Assembly: GCA_022446825.1 (NCBI GenBank)
Contig: JAKVBY010000001.1
Location: forward strand, 14,861 to 57,296
Length of the DNA: 42,436 nt
Source of the DNA: Pirellulaceae bacterium
GTDB taxonomy: Bacteria > Planctomycetota > Planctomycetia > Pirellulales > Pirellulaceae
Reading direction: 5' to 3'
Part shown: positions 18,484-25,793 of the stretch, piece after piece
Numbering within the stretch: position 1 is the stretch's first letter
Layout of the letters: each line of letters starts with the position of its first letter
Made by a program: the position numbers and the translations under genes
Notes under the pieces: generated by a model
What the model was told of the DNA's origin: nothing
The model's input: only the letters and a program-made list of their open reading frames with translations
Databases searched by the model: none

Positions 18484-18957
18484 TCAACCACTATCCCGAA
18501 AGAGAAGAGAAAAAGCAGCGAGAAAATAAGTGATCACCGCAGCCACAAAGGCATTTTTGGCCATCCGGTGTTGCAAGGGAAAGAACCAGAAAAGCAGCAT
18601 TGCGAAAACACTGGCAAAGCCGCCAATGCCAACGAACCATTGTGGATAGACCCAGCGGGAACTGGCGAGTCCAAGCGATGCGAAGGTGAAGAAGATCACC
18701 AGCTCCAATAAGGAGAATTGCGTCTCCTGGCGCCGAGTCTGCAATTCCTCTTTCCGCTGCCGGCTTTGGGAGGCTTTGGCAGCCCGCAGGAAATTGTGAG
18801 CCTCGGTTTTAGGATCGAGTGTGTTAATAGGCGTGGGTCGCGCTACCGGTGGCAGATCGTCTCCCGACTCACCGTACGTCGACGACCGAAGCGCCTTGAG
18901 CTTGTGCCAAGAACTTTCTCGCTCCTCGCGAGACGTTGCATCGGTTGAATCGCTCAC
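18484..18957 (-). CDS. Small membrane protein of unknown function in the AOR operon
   Basis: 157 residues from a GTG whose first bases overlap the upstream stop codon as GTGA, which indicates translational coupling to the DUF1080 gene. Residues 1-80 are charged, Ser/Glu-rich and probably cytoplasmic or disordered, ending in a Lys/Arg/Gln-rich helix. The C-terminal half holds three hydrophobic segments (about 81-100, 106-127 and 133-151). No family was recognised and no metal-binding motif seen. Since it lies between a secreted DUF1080 protein and a MoaD-like/AOR pair, it could anchor or scaffold, but that is speculation. It is a real gene by coupling and composition. Confidence 0.75.
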   Translation of the reverse strand: MSDSTDATSREERESSWHKLKALRSSTYGESGDDLPPVARPTPINTLDPKTEAHNFLRAAKASQSRQRKEELQTRRQETQFSLLELVIFFTFASLGLASSRWVYPQWFVGIGGFASVFAMLLFWFFPLQHRMAKNAFVAAVITYFLAAFSLLFRDSG

Positions 18958-19955
18958 TTTTCCACAACCCAGATGTTGCGATAACGAACCGGGTTGCCGT
19001 GGTTCTGTAAATGCACGGGACCCGGCTCGGGGCCCGCCTGTAAAGGTCCGGCGGGTGTGTTGCGGTCGCCCGGCAACTCCAGGTCTTCGTGAATGACCAC
19101 GCCATTGAGTCGTACGGTCATCTTGGGATTGGCAATCAGTTTGCCACTGTCATATTTGGCGGCGGTAAAATCGATATCGTAGGTTTGCCAAGAAAGCGGT
19201 GGGAAGCACATATTGATAGGACAATCAGCAACGGAATAAACACCGCCACATTCATTCATCTTGCCTTCGAGTCCGAACGAGTCGAGCATCTGGGCTTCAT
19301 AGCGACCTTGCAAATAGCAGCCGCTATTTCCGCGGCCTTGACCGCGATCCTCGGGCATAAAGGGAATTCTGAATTCGACATGCAAGTGATGGTCACCAAA
19401 GCGTTGTTTGCTATTCACGCCCGGCATTAAGTAGCCTTCTTCATCGACTTGGCCATTTTGCCAATTGTCGGTTCCCTCGGTCGAACCATTGAACAGTACA
19501 GCCGCTCCCGCAGGTGGTTTCTTGCCCAGAGTAGGGCTTTTGCGGAGCACCTTTTTGAGCGTTCCGTCGGTAGATCCGTCTTTGCCAAGGTCGACGACCA
19601 ACTGGCCATTCTGGAGAAGAGCGACGCCATGGCTGTCTTCGAGTTTGATCGAGCCATCTGCTGCCCTCGCAAATTCCCCCTCCACACGGACAGGGTCTTC
19701 ACCATTCCAACCGTCTCCGGGAAGTCCACCGTGATAGCCGACGACGCGAAACTTCCCCTTGCCTTGCGCGATGATTTGGATCCCAAACTTTTCAGCATCG
19801 TCCCCACTGCCGAGATCGCCGGAGTATTCCCCTTGGAGTTGGAAATCGATACCTGCTTTTTCAGTGTCGGTAAAGGCAGGTCCTGCTTGGAGGCTTGCGG
19901 TAGTCAAAGCGGTTAATAGGGAGAAGCTGGTGAGACAGGAGAGCACTCGTCGCAT
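18954..19955 (-). CDS. Secreted DUF1080 (3-keto-disaccharide hydrolase-like) protein
   Basis: 333 residues from the ATG at 19955, chosen because AGAGGA lies eight bases upstream and a typical signal peptide (MRRVLSCLTSFSLLTALTTA) follows. An upstream in-frame start at 20003 lacks these. Residues about 30-150 form an extra domain before the DUF1080 fold, which starts at VLFNGSTEGTDNW and shows HHLHVEFRIPFMP, GRGNSGCYLQGRYEAQMLDSFG and a C-terminal RYRNIWV strand. DUF1080 (3-keto-disaccharide hydrolase) proteins are lectin-like jelly-rolls greatly expanded in planctomycetes; some hydrolyse 3-keto-glycosides. It is the first gene of the operon leading to the AOR enzyme, with GTGA overlap to the next gene. 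Expected in the periplasm. The substrate is unknown. Confidence 0.88.
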   Translation of the reverse strand: MRRVLSCLTSFSLLTALTTASLQAGPAFTDTEKAGIDFQLQGEYSGDLGSGDDAEKFGIQIIAQGKGKFRVVGYHGGLPGDGWNGEDPVRVEGEFARAADGSIKLEDSHGVALLQNGQLVVDLGKDGSTDGTLKKVLRKSPTLGKKPPAGAAVLFNGSTEGTDNWQNGQVDEEGYLMPGVNSKQRFGDHHLHVEFRIPFMPEDRGQGRGNSGCYLQGRYEAQMLDSFGLEGKMNECGGVYSVADCPINMCFPPLSWQTYDIDFTAAKYDSGKLIANPKMTVRLNGVVIHEDLELPGDRNTPAGPLQAGPEPGPVHLQNHGNPVRYRNIWVVEK

Positions 19956-20319
19956 AGCAAAAATCCTCTTTGATGGGAAACATCGGGGTTGGTTCAGGGG
20001 CAAACAAATGGATGTGGTCAGGTAAGCCGCTCATTGTTGATTCCGTTGGAGTGATTTGCAAGAAGTGCATATGGGGTGACTGGGCAGAAATCTGCCAGTA
20101 GCAGAGGTTTCCCCCCTATTGGTGAAGGGTATCGGACTGCGGACTCACTCTGATTCCAGGGGCTGGCTACTGACAGGCTGGAGTCGTGCTAGCAGTAAAC
20201 TTTGTCGATTAGGGTGGGTTTGTCGACCGTAACTAATGCACTGCGGAAATCGATTACAGGCGTCGAAGCTATTTTACGTGTTAGTTCGTTTATTTTCCTG
20301 CGCAACGACGGAGTTTCGT
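19956..20319. other. Divergent intergenic region with a short perfect palindrome
   Basis: 364 bases separate the AOR operon from the divergent barrel gene. A perfect inverted repeat GGCAGA-AA-TCTGCC lies at 20083-20096, about 130 bases before the first codon of the DUF1080 gene. It could be an operator or an RNA hairpin. Nothing else was recognised. Confidence 0.4.
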
Positions 20320-21204
20320 ATGCGATTTACCGCTGGATTCAACCGGTTACGGCTGTTTTGTAGCGTTTTCGTAGCACTAGGGTTGTGGGCAAATGGGTTG
20401 CTTCAGGCCAATGACTGTGCGGATTGTCCCCGACCTCATTACGAGTATGAACCGGGACGGAATCTTTACTGGCACGACCCGAATTGCAGCTGGGTCGATC
20501 GCTGTCAGTCGGACGATCTGCCCGTCGCCCAAGCGCCCGCGATCTACAGCGAAGTGGCATTGATGCCCCTTTTCCGCGATCAGCAGTATGCCACGGCGGC
20601 GACTGGCGAAACCGAGTTTGATGCCGGCATCCGGGCCACCGTCGGTGCCGCTTTGGGCGATTGGTATAAAGTGGAAGCTTCCTATCTGGGAGATTATTCT
20701 TGGAGTGACACGGTCGGTTCAGACCCTTTTACACATGACTTTCGCAGTCTCGAACTGAATTTGCGTCGCCGTGTCCAATTAGGGCGTCAACGTTACTGCC
20801 GCGGGGAGGTATCGTTCCTACTAGGAGCGCGCTACCTGAAAATTGAGGAGACGTTAGGAACCGATTTTACTTCTAATGAAATGATTGGCGGCCAAATTGG
20901 TTTGCAAGCGCAGTTCCTGATGCAGCCACGTGCTTGGATCGATTTTCAGCTCAAAGGTGTGATTGCCCAAAACGGAATCTCTCTATCGGCTGGAAGTGAA
21001 GACGTGACCGCGTTCGTTGGTGATCTGTCGCTCGTCTACAATTACCAGTTCGCACCGGCGTGGACGTTCCAGGCAGGCTACAACGCCATCTGGGTCACTG
21101 GCCTCGCTTTGGCTTCAGAGAACAGCGGTGGTTCTGCTCCGTTCGATCACACAGGACGGTCAGTCTATCACGGACCGAGCTTGAGTCTTGTCTGGGCTCA
21201 CTAA
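20320..21204 (+). CDS. Probable outer-membrane beta-barrel protein
   Basis: 294 residues from the ATG at 20320, preceded by ACGGAG six to seven bases upstream; an earlier in-frame start at 20236 gives an implausible N-terminus. A signal peptide (hydrophobic core LFCSVFVALGLWANGLL) is followed by a Cys-rich stretch (CADCP, CSW, RCQ). From about residue 75 the sequence alternates hydrophobic and polar residues with many aromatic ends, as in TVGAALGDWYKVEASYLGDY and RRRVQLGRQRYCRGEVSFLLGARYLKIEE. The C-terminal segment contains repeated strands and ends SLVWAH. This resembles planctomycete BBP7-type outer-membrane barrels, but shorter. Porin, receptor or structural roles are all open. It is monocistronic and convergent with the Rrf2 gene. 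Confidence 0.7.
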   Translation: MRFTAGFNRLRLFCSVFVALGLWANGLLQANDCADCPRPHYEYEPGRNLYWHDPNCSWVDRCQSDDLPVAQAPAIYSEVALMPLFRDQQYATAATGETEFDAGIRATVGAALGDWYKVEASYLGDYSWSDTVGSDPFTHDFRSLELNLRRRVQLGRQRYCRGEVSFLLGARYLKIEETLGTDFTSNEMIGGQIGLQAQFLMQPRAWIDFQLKGVIAQNGISLSAGSEDVTAFVGDLSLVYNYQFAPAWTFQAGYNAIWVTGLALASENSGGSAPFDHTGRSVYHGPSLSLVWAH

Positions 21205-21385
21205 CCTTGCCTGGGTTCACTGACGACGTATTTGGGATTACGAATCGATGCTGCCACCGGCGAAGCCTGCTTGTGGTCTGGCTGTGACCAAGGATTTTTC
21301 CAGACTTGCTGGTCCCGCACGGAGGACCGTGTGACGATGGGCTCAAGGGCCCAGTAACCAAGATCCCAGTAACCTGTTGCTACGA

Positions 21386-21814
21386 TCAGATGTAATACAT
21401 GTTTTCGGTTTGCCCGCGGACCCGTTCGAGGAGCTCTGCCAAGTTCAGGTTCTGGAGCATTCGTTGTTGCGTGTCGGCGACTTCCTGCCAGGCGTCGATG
21501 AGGGCGCGGGTAGTGGGGGTTTCCAACTCGGCGTTCGAGGTGACACGATCGCGAGCTCCGTCAATCACAGACATGACGTCGGCCAGGGTGATCTGCTCGG
21601 GAGCTTGTGCCAACTGGTAACCACCTGCGGCTCCACGAGTACTGCCGACCAATCCGGCCCCCTTTAATTGCAAGAGAATCTGCACCAGGAAACGGGAAGG
21701 CACACCGTGTTTGGAGGCGATCTCCCGAATACGCACTGGTTCACCTCGCTCATACTGCGCGGCCAATTCAAGCATAGCGACGCAAGCGTATTCGGTTTTT
21801 GCGGAAATATTCAC
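21386..21814 (-). CDS. Rrf2-family transcriptional regulator
   Basis: 142 residues from a GTG at 21814, giving the family-typical beginning MNISAKTEYA when the first codon is read as Met. The frame stays open upstream to a TTG at 21886, which would add a Pro/Leu-rich repeat (LPAPYL twice) unlike any Rrf2 N-terminus. The winged helix is clear: EYACVAMLELAAQ, VRIREIASKHGVPSRFLVQI, LKGAGLVGSTRGAAGGYQLA. The three clustered cysteines that bind Fe-S in IscR are absent, so a CymR-like or ligand-sensing mode is more likely. It lies downstream of cysH on the same strand (about 290 bases), which suggests control of cysteine or sulfate assimilation; this is inference from context. Confidence 0.88.
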   Translation of the reverse strand: MNISAKTEYACVAMLELAAQYERGEPVRIREIASKHGVPSRFLVQILLQLKGAGLVGSTRGAAGGYQLAQAPEQITLADVMSVIDGARDRVTSNAELETPTTRALIDAWQEVADTQQRMLQNLNLAELLERVRGQTENMYYI

Positions 21815-21832
21815 TGTCAATTGATCGATGAC

Positions 21833-21868
21833 AAGGTACGGAGCGGGCAAAAGGTACGGAGCAGGCAA
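21833..21868. repeat. Tandem 18-base repeat upstream of the Rrf2 gene
   Basis: Two adjacent copies of AAGGTACGGAGCGGGCAA (21833-21850) and the same with one G-to-A change (21851-21868). They lie just upstream of the preferred GTG start. Immediately beyond, GGCCAACGTA occurs twice (21881-21890 and 21897-21906), with GTTGGCCAAC forming a palindrome at 21879-21888. Possible autoregulatory sites. Confidence 0.6.
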
Positions 21869-22033
21869 AACGCGTTTGTTGGCCAACGTACCGAATGGCC
21901 AACGTAGCGGAGGATCATGGGGAGTTTGCTGGCCAGCTGCCGAAACCTTTTGAAAGAGTTTGCTGGAAAATGTTGGGTTCGGGGGCCTGGTTTTTCCAAT
22001 GTGGCGTGCACTTTGCTCAAGGCCGTAGTCTTC

Positions 22034-22052
22034 ACCGGCACCGATTGCCGGT
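22034..22052. terminator. Hairpin downstream of cysH
   Basis: ACCGGCA (22034-22040) and TGCCGGT (22046-22052) pair perfectly with a five-base loop, 55 bases beyond the cysH stop. In the cysH direction it is not followed by a U-run, so termination is doubtful; attenuation or RNA stabilisation between cysH and the Rrf2 gene is also possible. Confidence 0.3.
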
Positions 22053-22106
22053 TTGCAATTTTCCGACCTTCCATTTCAGACTTCAATTTCAACGAATGGT
22101 TACTTT

Positions 22107-22946
22107 TCAATCTTCGTTATCCAGCGAATGCAAACCACATTCAGTTTTCTGTGTGCCGCTCCAGCGGCCTGCCCGTTCGTCCTCGCCAAACAACACTGCG
22201 CGAGTGCACGGTGCACATCCGATACTCGTGTAGCCTTGGTCGTGTAAGGGGTTATAGGGAATGTCCTGGTCACTGATTAGTTTCCAGACATCGCTCTTGC
22301 TCCAGTTGGCCAAGGGGCTGATCTTGACCAATTGAAACTTTTTGTCCCACCCCACAATGGGAGTTTTTGCCCGGTCTGGGCTTTGGTCGCGGCGAATCGC
22401 GCTGGCCCAAGCGTGCATTCCGCAGGCCGCTTTTTGCAGAACTTTGATCTTTCGATCGAAGCAACAACGATTGCTGTCCGAGTTGTACAGCGGACCTCCA
22501 TGAGTAGCTTCGTAAGCTGCCACTGTTTGTTCAGGATATTTGAATTGGACTTCGATGCCGTAACGCTGTTTTACCCGCTCGCGCAATTCCAACGTTTCTT
22601 TAAATTGATAGCCGGTTTCCAGATTGAAAATCGGTGTTTCCGGGGCCACTTCCGCCAGCATGTGTATGATGGTCATGCCTTCTGGACCAAATGCTGTGGC
22701 CATCGTAAAACGCGGGGCATACTCTTCGACCGCCCATTGCAAGATTTCCTGCGGTGTGGCCCCATCTAACCTTTCGTCATGGCACCGTAATTCGGCCAAA
22801 AAGGACTCGGTGGGTTGCAGCGGAGGATCTGCTGCCAAAGCACCGGGCAGCGGTTCCTGGGGCGAATCAGGTCGAAGGACGCTTAATTGAGGGGTTGTAG
22901 TCTCAATGGCCATGGGCCCGGATAGTTTCTTCAGAGCGGCGGACAT
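22107..22946 (-). CDS. cysH: APS/PAPS reductase, Fe-S type
   Basis: 279 residues. Reduces adenylyl sulfate (or PAPS) to sulfite with thioredoxin in assimilatory sulfate reduction, in the cytoplasm. The PP-loop-like phosphosulfate reductase fold starts near residue 65 with TMATAFGPEGMTIIHML. The paired cysteines C161-C162 and the C244-x-x-C247 pair are the [4Fe-4S] ligands that mark the bacterial APS reductase type. The C-terminal catalytic Cys lies in KTECGLH (C270), and GEDERAGRW is also typical. The first 60 residues are not conserved-looking; an ATG at 22913 is an alternative start, and neither has a clear Shine-Dalgarno. Upstream at 23004-23030 is an inverted repeat. The Rrf2 regulator downstream probably responds to sulfur status. 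No other cys genes are nearby. Confidence 0.93.
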   Translation of the reverse strand: MSAALKKLSGPMAIETTTPQLSVLRPDSPQEPLPGALAADPPLQPTESFLAELRCHDERLDGATPQEILQWAVEEYAPRFTMATAFGPEGMTIIHMLAEVAPETPIFNLETGYQFKETLELRERVKQRYGIEVQFKYPEQTVAAYEATHGGPLYNSDSNRCCFDRKIKVLQKAACGMHAWASAIRRDQSPDRAKTPIVGWDKKFQLVKISPLANWSKSDVWKLISDQDIPYNPLHDQGYTSIGCAPCTRAVLFGEDERAGRWSGTQKTECGLHSLDNED

Positions 22947-23003
22947 ATTGAGTATGGTTTGCGGGGAACACCATCAGCGGTGGCGACCACAAACTAATCC
23001 TAT

Positions 23004-23030
23004 TAATGTTAATCAACGAAGTGAACATTA
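23004..23030. promoter_or_regulatory. Inverted repeat in the cysH/rhamnulokinase divergent region
   Basis: TAATGTT (23004-23010) and AACATTA (23024-23030) form a perfect seven-base dyad with a 13-base spacer, 58-84 bases before the cysH ATG and about 190 bases before the rhamnulokinase gene. The AT-rich setting and dyad size would suit a winged-helix operator, possibly of the nearby Rrf2 regulator. Confidence 0.4.
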
Positions 23031-23219
23031 GCAACGGTCTAATGGATATATCGGCTGTGAAATAGCGTTTTCTTCAATCTGTACCGGTTTTGCCGCCTTC
23101 GGAGGCAGAATCCTGCTCCTAACTGGTTGACGGCGCGATTTTGGATGGTCAGGATCTTGGATCGTCGACTTACGGTTTCTCTCGTTCTTTCGGTTTACTG
23201 AAGATTTAAGCAAGTCCCT

Positions 23220-24734
23220 ATGTCCACATGGAATTCAAGTGTCGCCTTAGCGATCGATTTGGGTGCCTCGAGTGGCCGTTTAGTCGCGGGCTTGTTCGAT
23301 GGTCAGCGAATTGTTCTGGAGGAGGTTCACCGTTTCGGGAATCGCGGTGTTCAGGTGGGACCCCGGATGTACTGGGACATTTTGCGGCTTTGGACCGAAG
23401 TCCAAGACGGTTTGCGCAAGGCTCAGGATCGCTATGGCAGCCGCGTGGCGACTCTAGGGGTCGACACGTGGGGAGTTGATTTTGCGTTACTCGATCGAGA
23501 TGACGAACTGCTCAGTAATCCGCTGCACTATCGCGATCGTCAAAAAGCGGGAATCCTGGAACGATCTTTTCAGACTGTGAGTCGCCAAGAGATCTTTGCC
23601 ACTACTGGACTGCAATTCATGGAGTTCAATTCGTTATTTCAATTAATTTCCATGCGTGAAACCGATTCGCCGGTGCTCGAAGCGGCCGCCTCGATGTTGA
23701 TGATTCCTGACCTGTTTCATTGGCTTTTGACAGGTGAAAAAGCCAATGAATTCACGAATGCCACGACGACTCAGTTTTACAACCCGGCTCAAGGTTGTTG
23801 GGCGAAGTCATTATTAGAGCGATTTGACCTACCAACAGGAATCCTCGGTGAAATTGTACACCCGGGTTCCGTATTGGGACCTCTTCGCAGTGATGTTGCG
23901 GACGAAGTTGGGTTGTCGGCTGTCAAAGTTGTCTTACCCGGAACACATGATACGGCGAGTGCTGTGATGGCAGTGCCGACTACCGATCCGCCCTGTGAGC
24001 AACCTGATTGGTGTTATATCAGTAGCGGTACTTGGTCTTTGATGGGGGTGGAAGTTCCGCGACCGTTGATAAACGAGACTTGCTTGCAGCTGAATTTCAC
24101 CAACGAAGGCGGAGTTGGCGAAACGATTCGTGTCTTGAAGAATATTGCCGGGTTGTGGCTCATTCAAGAATGTCGCCGAGTGTGGCAGCAGGCGGGCAAT
24201 GCTTATGATTGGGAAGATTTGGTCGAACTTGCAGCCGCTTCGCCTCCTTTGGTTTCGTTAATTTCGCCCGATGACCAAGCTTTTGTCTCGCCCCGGAGTA
24301 TGCCCGAAACAGTTTGCGAATATTGTCGAAGTTCAGGCCAAGACATCCCAGCGTCTGAAGGTGCCGTCATTCGTTGCATCTTGGAAAGTCTCGCTTTACG
24401 TTATCGCTTGGTACTCGGTTGGTTGGAAGAGTTAACCGGCGGCACCATTAGTACGGTTCACATTGTCGGTGGCGGAACCCAGAATAAGCTGCTCTGTCAG
24501 ATGGCTGCAGATGCTTGTAATCGACGGGTTGTGGCAGGCCCTGTCGAAGCGACCGCGATTGGAAATTTGATGATGCAGTTGGTTGCGGCCGGCGAAATTG
24601 GTTCTATCCGTGAAGCCCGCAGCATTGTCAGCTCAAGCTTTCCGGTCGATACATACGAACCTCAAGATCCTGGTCCATGGAATGCAGCGTTTGAGCGTTT
24701 CCAATTGCTAATTAACAAAGAATGGCCAACCTAG
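23220..24734 (+). CDS. rhaB: Rhamnulokinase (FGGY carbohydrate kinase)
   Basis: 504 residues, slightly longer than typical RhaB (about 480-490). Phosphorylates L-rhamnulose to L-rhamnulose 1-phosphate with ATP in the cytoplasm. The first ATP-binding motif ALAIDLGASSGRLVAGLFDG, the following LEEVHRFGNRGVQVG and MYWDILRLW segments, the catalytic-side TLGVDTWGVDFALLD, and YISSGTWSLMGVE are characteristic of the rhamnulokinase branch of the FGGY family. HIVGGGTQNKLLCQMAADA near the C-terminus is the second FGGY signature. No rhamnose isomerase or aldolase gene is in the window. A Gfo/Idh/MocA oxidoreductase follows with its Shine-Dalgarno overlapping this stop codon, so the two are co-transcribed. 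No clear Shine-Dalgarno precedes the ATG. Confidence 0.92.
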   Translation: MSTWNSSVALAIDLGASSGRLVAGLFDGQRIVLEEVHRFGNRGVQVGPRMYWDILRLWTEVQDGLRKAQDRYGSRVATLGVDTWGVDFALLDRDDELLSNPLHYRDRQKAGILERSFQTVSRQEIFATTGLQFMEFNSLFQLISMRETDSPVLEAAASMLMIPDLFHWLLTGEKANEFTNATTTQFYNPAQGCWAKSLLERFDLPTGILGEIVHPGSVLGPLRSDVADEVGLSAVKVVLPGTHDTASAVMAVPTTDPPCEQPDWCYISSGTWSLMGVEVPRPLINETCLQLNFTNEGGVGETIRVLKNIAGLWLIQECRRVWQQAGNAYDWEDLVELAAASPPLVSLISPDDQAFVSPRSMPETVCEYCRSSGQDIPASEGAVIRCILESLALRYRLVLGWLEELTGGTISTVHIVGGGTQNKLLCQMAADACNRRVVAGPVEATAIGNLMMQLVAAGEIGSIREARSIVSSSFPVDTYEPQDPGPWNAAFERFQLLINKEWPT

Positions 24735-24744
24735 GAGTGTGATT

Positions 24745-25785
24745 ATGATCAATGTGGGAATTGTTGGCGTCGGATTTATGGGTTGGATCCATTGGTTGGC
24801 GTATCAAAACGTTCGTGGTATGCGAGTGACCGCGATTCATACGCGAGACAAGAAGAAGTTGTCCGGAGACTGGCGAGGCATTCAAGGAAACTTTGGTCCT
24901 CCTGGCGAAAAGGTCGATGTTTCAAAACTTGCTTGTCATAAAACCTTCGCAGATTTGTTAGCGGACCCGAAAATCGAGCTCGTCGATCTCTGTCTACCTC
25001 CACACCTCCATGTGGAGGCGACGATCGAGGCGTTGCGCGCAGGGAAACATGTGTTGGTCGAAAAGCCGATGGCTTTGACGCCTGCCGATTGCAGTCGTAT
25101 GGTACGCACGGCAGAGAAAGTCAGTCGACAAGTCTTTGTGGGCCATGTCCTGCCCTTTTTTCCGGAATACGCTCACGCGCGGAAATTAATTGAGAGTGGC
25201 AAATATGGCAAGTTGTTGGGAGGTAATTTCAAACGTGTCATTTCGGACCCGCTTTGGTTGAAGGATTTTTATGATCCGGAGCGAGTCGGTGGTCCCTTGG
25301 TCGATCTGCACGTTCACGATGCCCATCTCATCCGCATGCTCTTCGGTATGCCGCGATCTGTGACAAGCCAAGGAAGAATGCGCGGCGAGGTTGTCGAACA
25401 CTGCAACACGCTATTTGCTTTTGAAGATCCATCCATCGGAGTTTGCGCGACAAGCGGTGTGGTCAACCAGCAAGGTCGTTCCTTTACCCATGGATTTGAA
25501 ATTCATTTGGAAAAAGCAACCATGCAATATGAATTTGCAGGATTTTCCGATACCGGAGAACTGATGCCTTTAAAGATTCTCACCGAGAAAGGTAAGGTCC
25601 TCAGGCCCAGTTTAGGTGACGGAGATCCCACGACCGCTTTTGTAGGTGAGTTGAAGGAAATTGCCAACGCGATCGGAAAAAGTCAACCATCGGCAATTTT
25701 GTCGGGTGATTTGGCCCGTGACGCGATCGTCCTTTGCCACAAGCAAACGGAATCGGTTAGAAAAGGTAAAACGATCCGCGTGTGA
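24745..25785 (+). CDS. Gfo/Idh/MocA-family oxidoreductase
   Basis: 346 residues. The ATG at 24745 is preferred over the GTG at 24739, because AGGAG (24733-24737), which overlaps the stop codon of the kinase gene, sits seven bases before it. The N-terminal Rossmann domain shows VGIVGVGFMG, then DLCLPPHLHVEATIEALRAG and the family hallmark GKHVLVEKPMAL. The C-terminal alpha/beta domain includes GGPLVDLHVHDAHLIRMLFG, where the DxxxHD segment carries the usual catalytic His. NAD(P)-dependent sugar or inositol oxidation is expected. Pairing with rhamnulokinase suggests a role in deoxy-sugar catabolism, although this family is so broad that the substrate cannot be predicted. The gene ends eight bases before the convergent GspE-like gene. 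Confidence 0.9.
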   Translation: MINVGIVGVGFMGWIHWLAYQNVRGMRVTAIHTRDKKKLSGDWRGIQGNFGPPGEKVDVSKLACHKTFADLLADPKIELVDLCLPPHLHVEATIEALRAGKHVLVEKPMALTPADCSRMVRTAEKVSRQVFVGHVLPFFPEYAHARKLIESGKYGKLLGGNFKRVISDPLWLKDFYDPERVGGPLVDLHVHDAHLIRMLFGMPRSVTSQGRMRGEVVEHCNTLFAFEDPSIGVCATSGVVNQQGRSFTHGFEIHLEKATMQYEFAGFSDTGELMPLKILTEKGKVLRPSLGDGDPTTAFVGELKEIANAIGKSQPSAILSGDLARDAIVLCHKQTESVRKGKTIRV

Positions 25786-25793
25786 TGTCTTGG

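Noticed and set aside
21350-21374. Direct repeat CCCAGTAACC twice, five bases apart
   Set aside because: It is short, lies between two convergent gene ends, and has no partner element; chance is sufficient.
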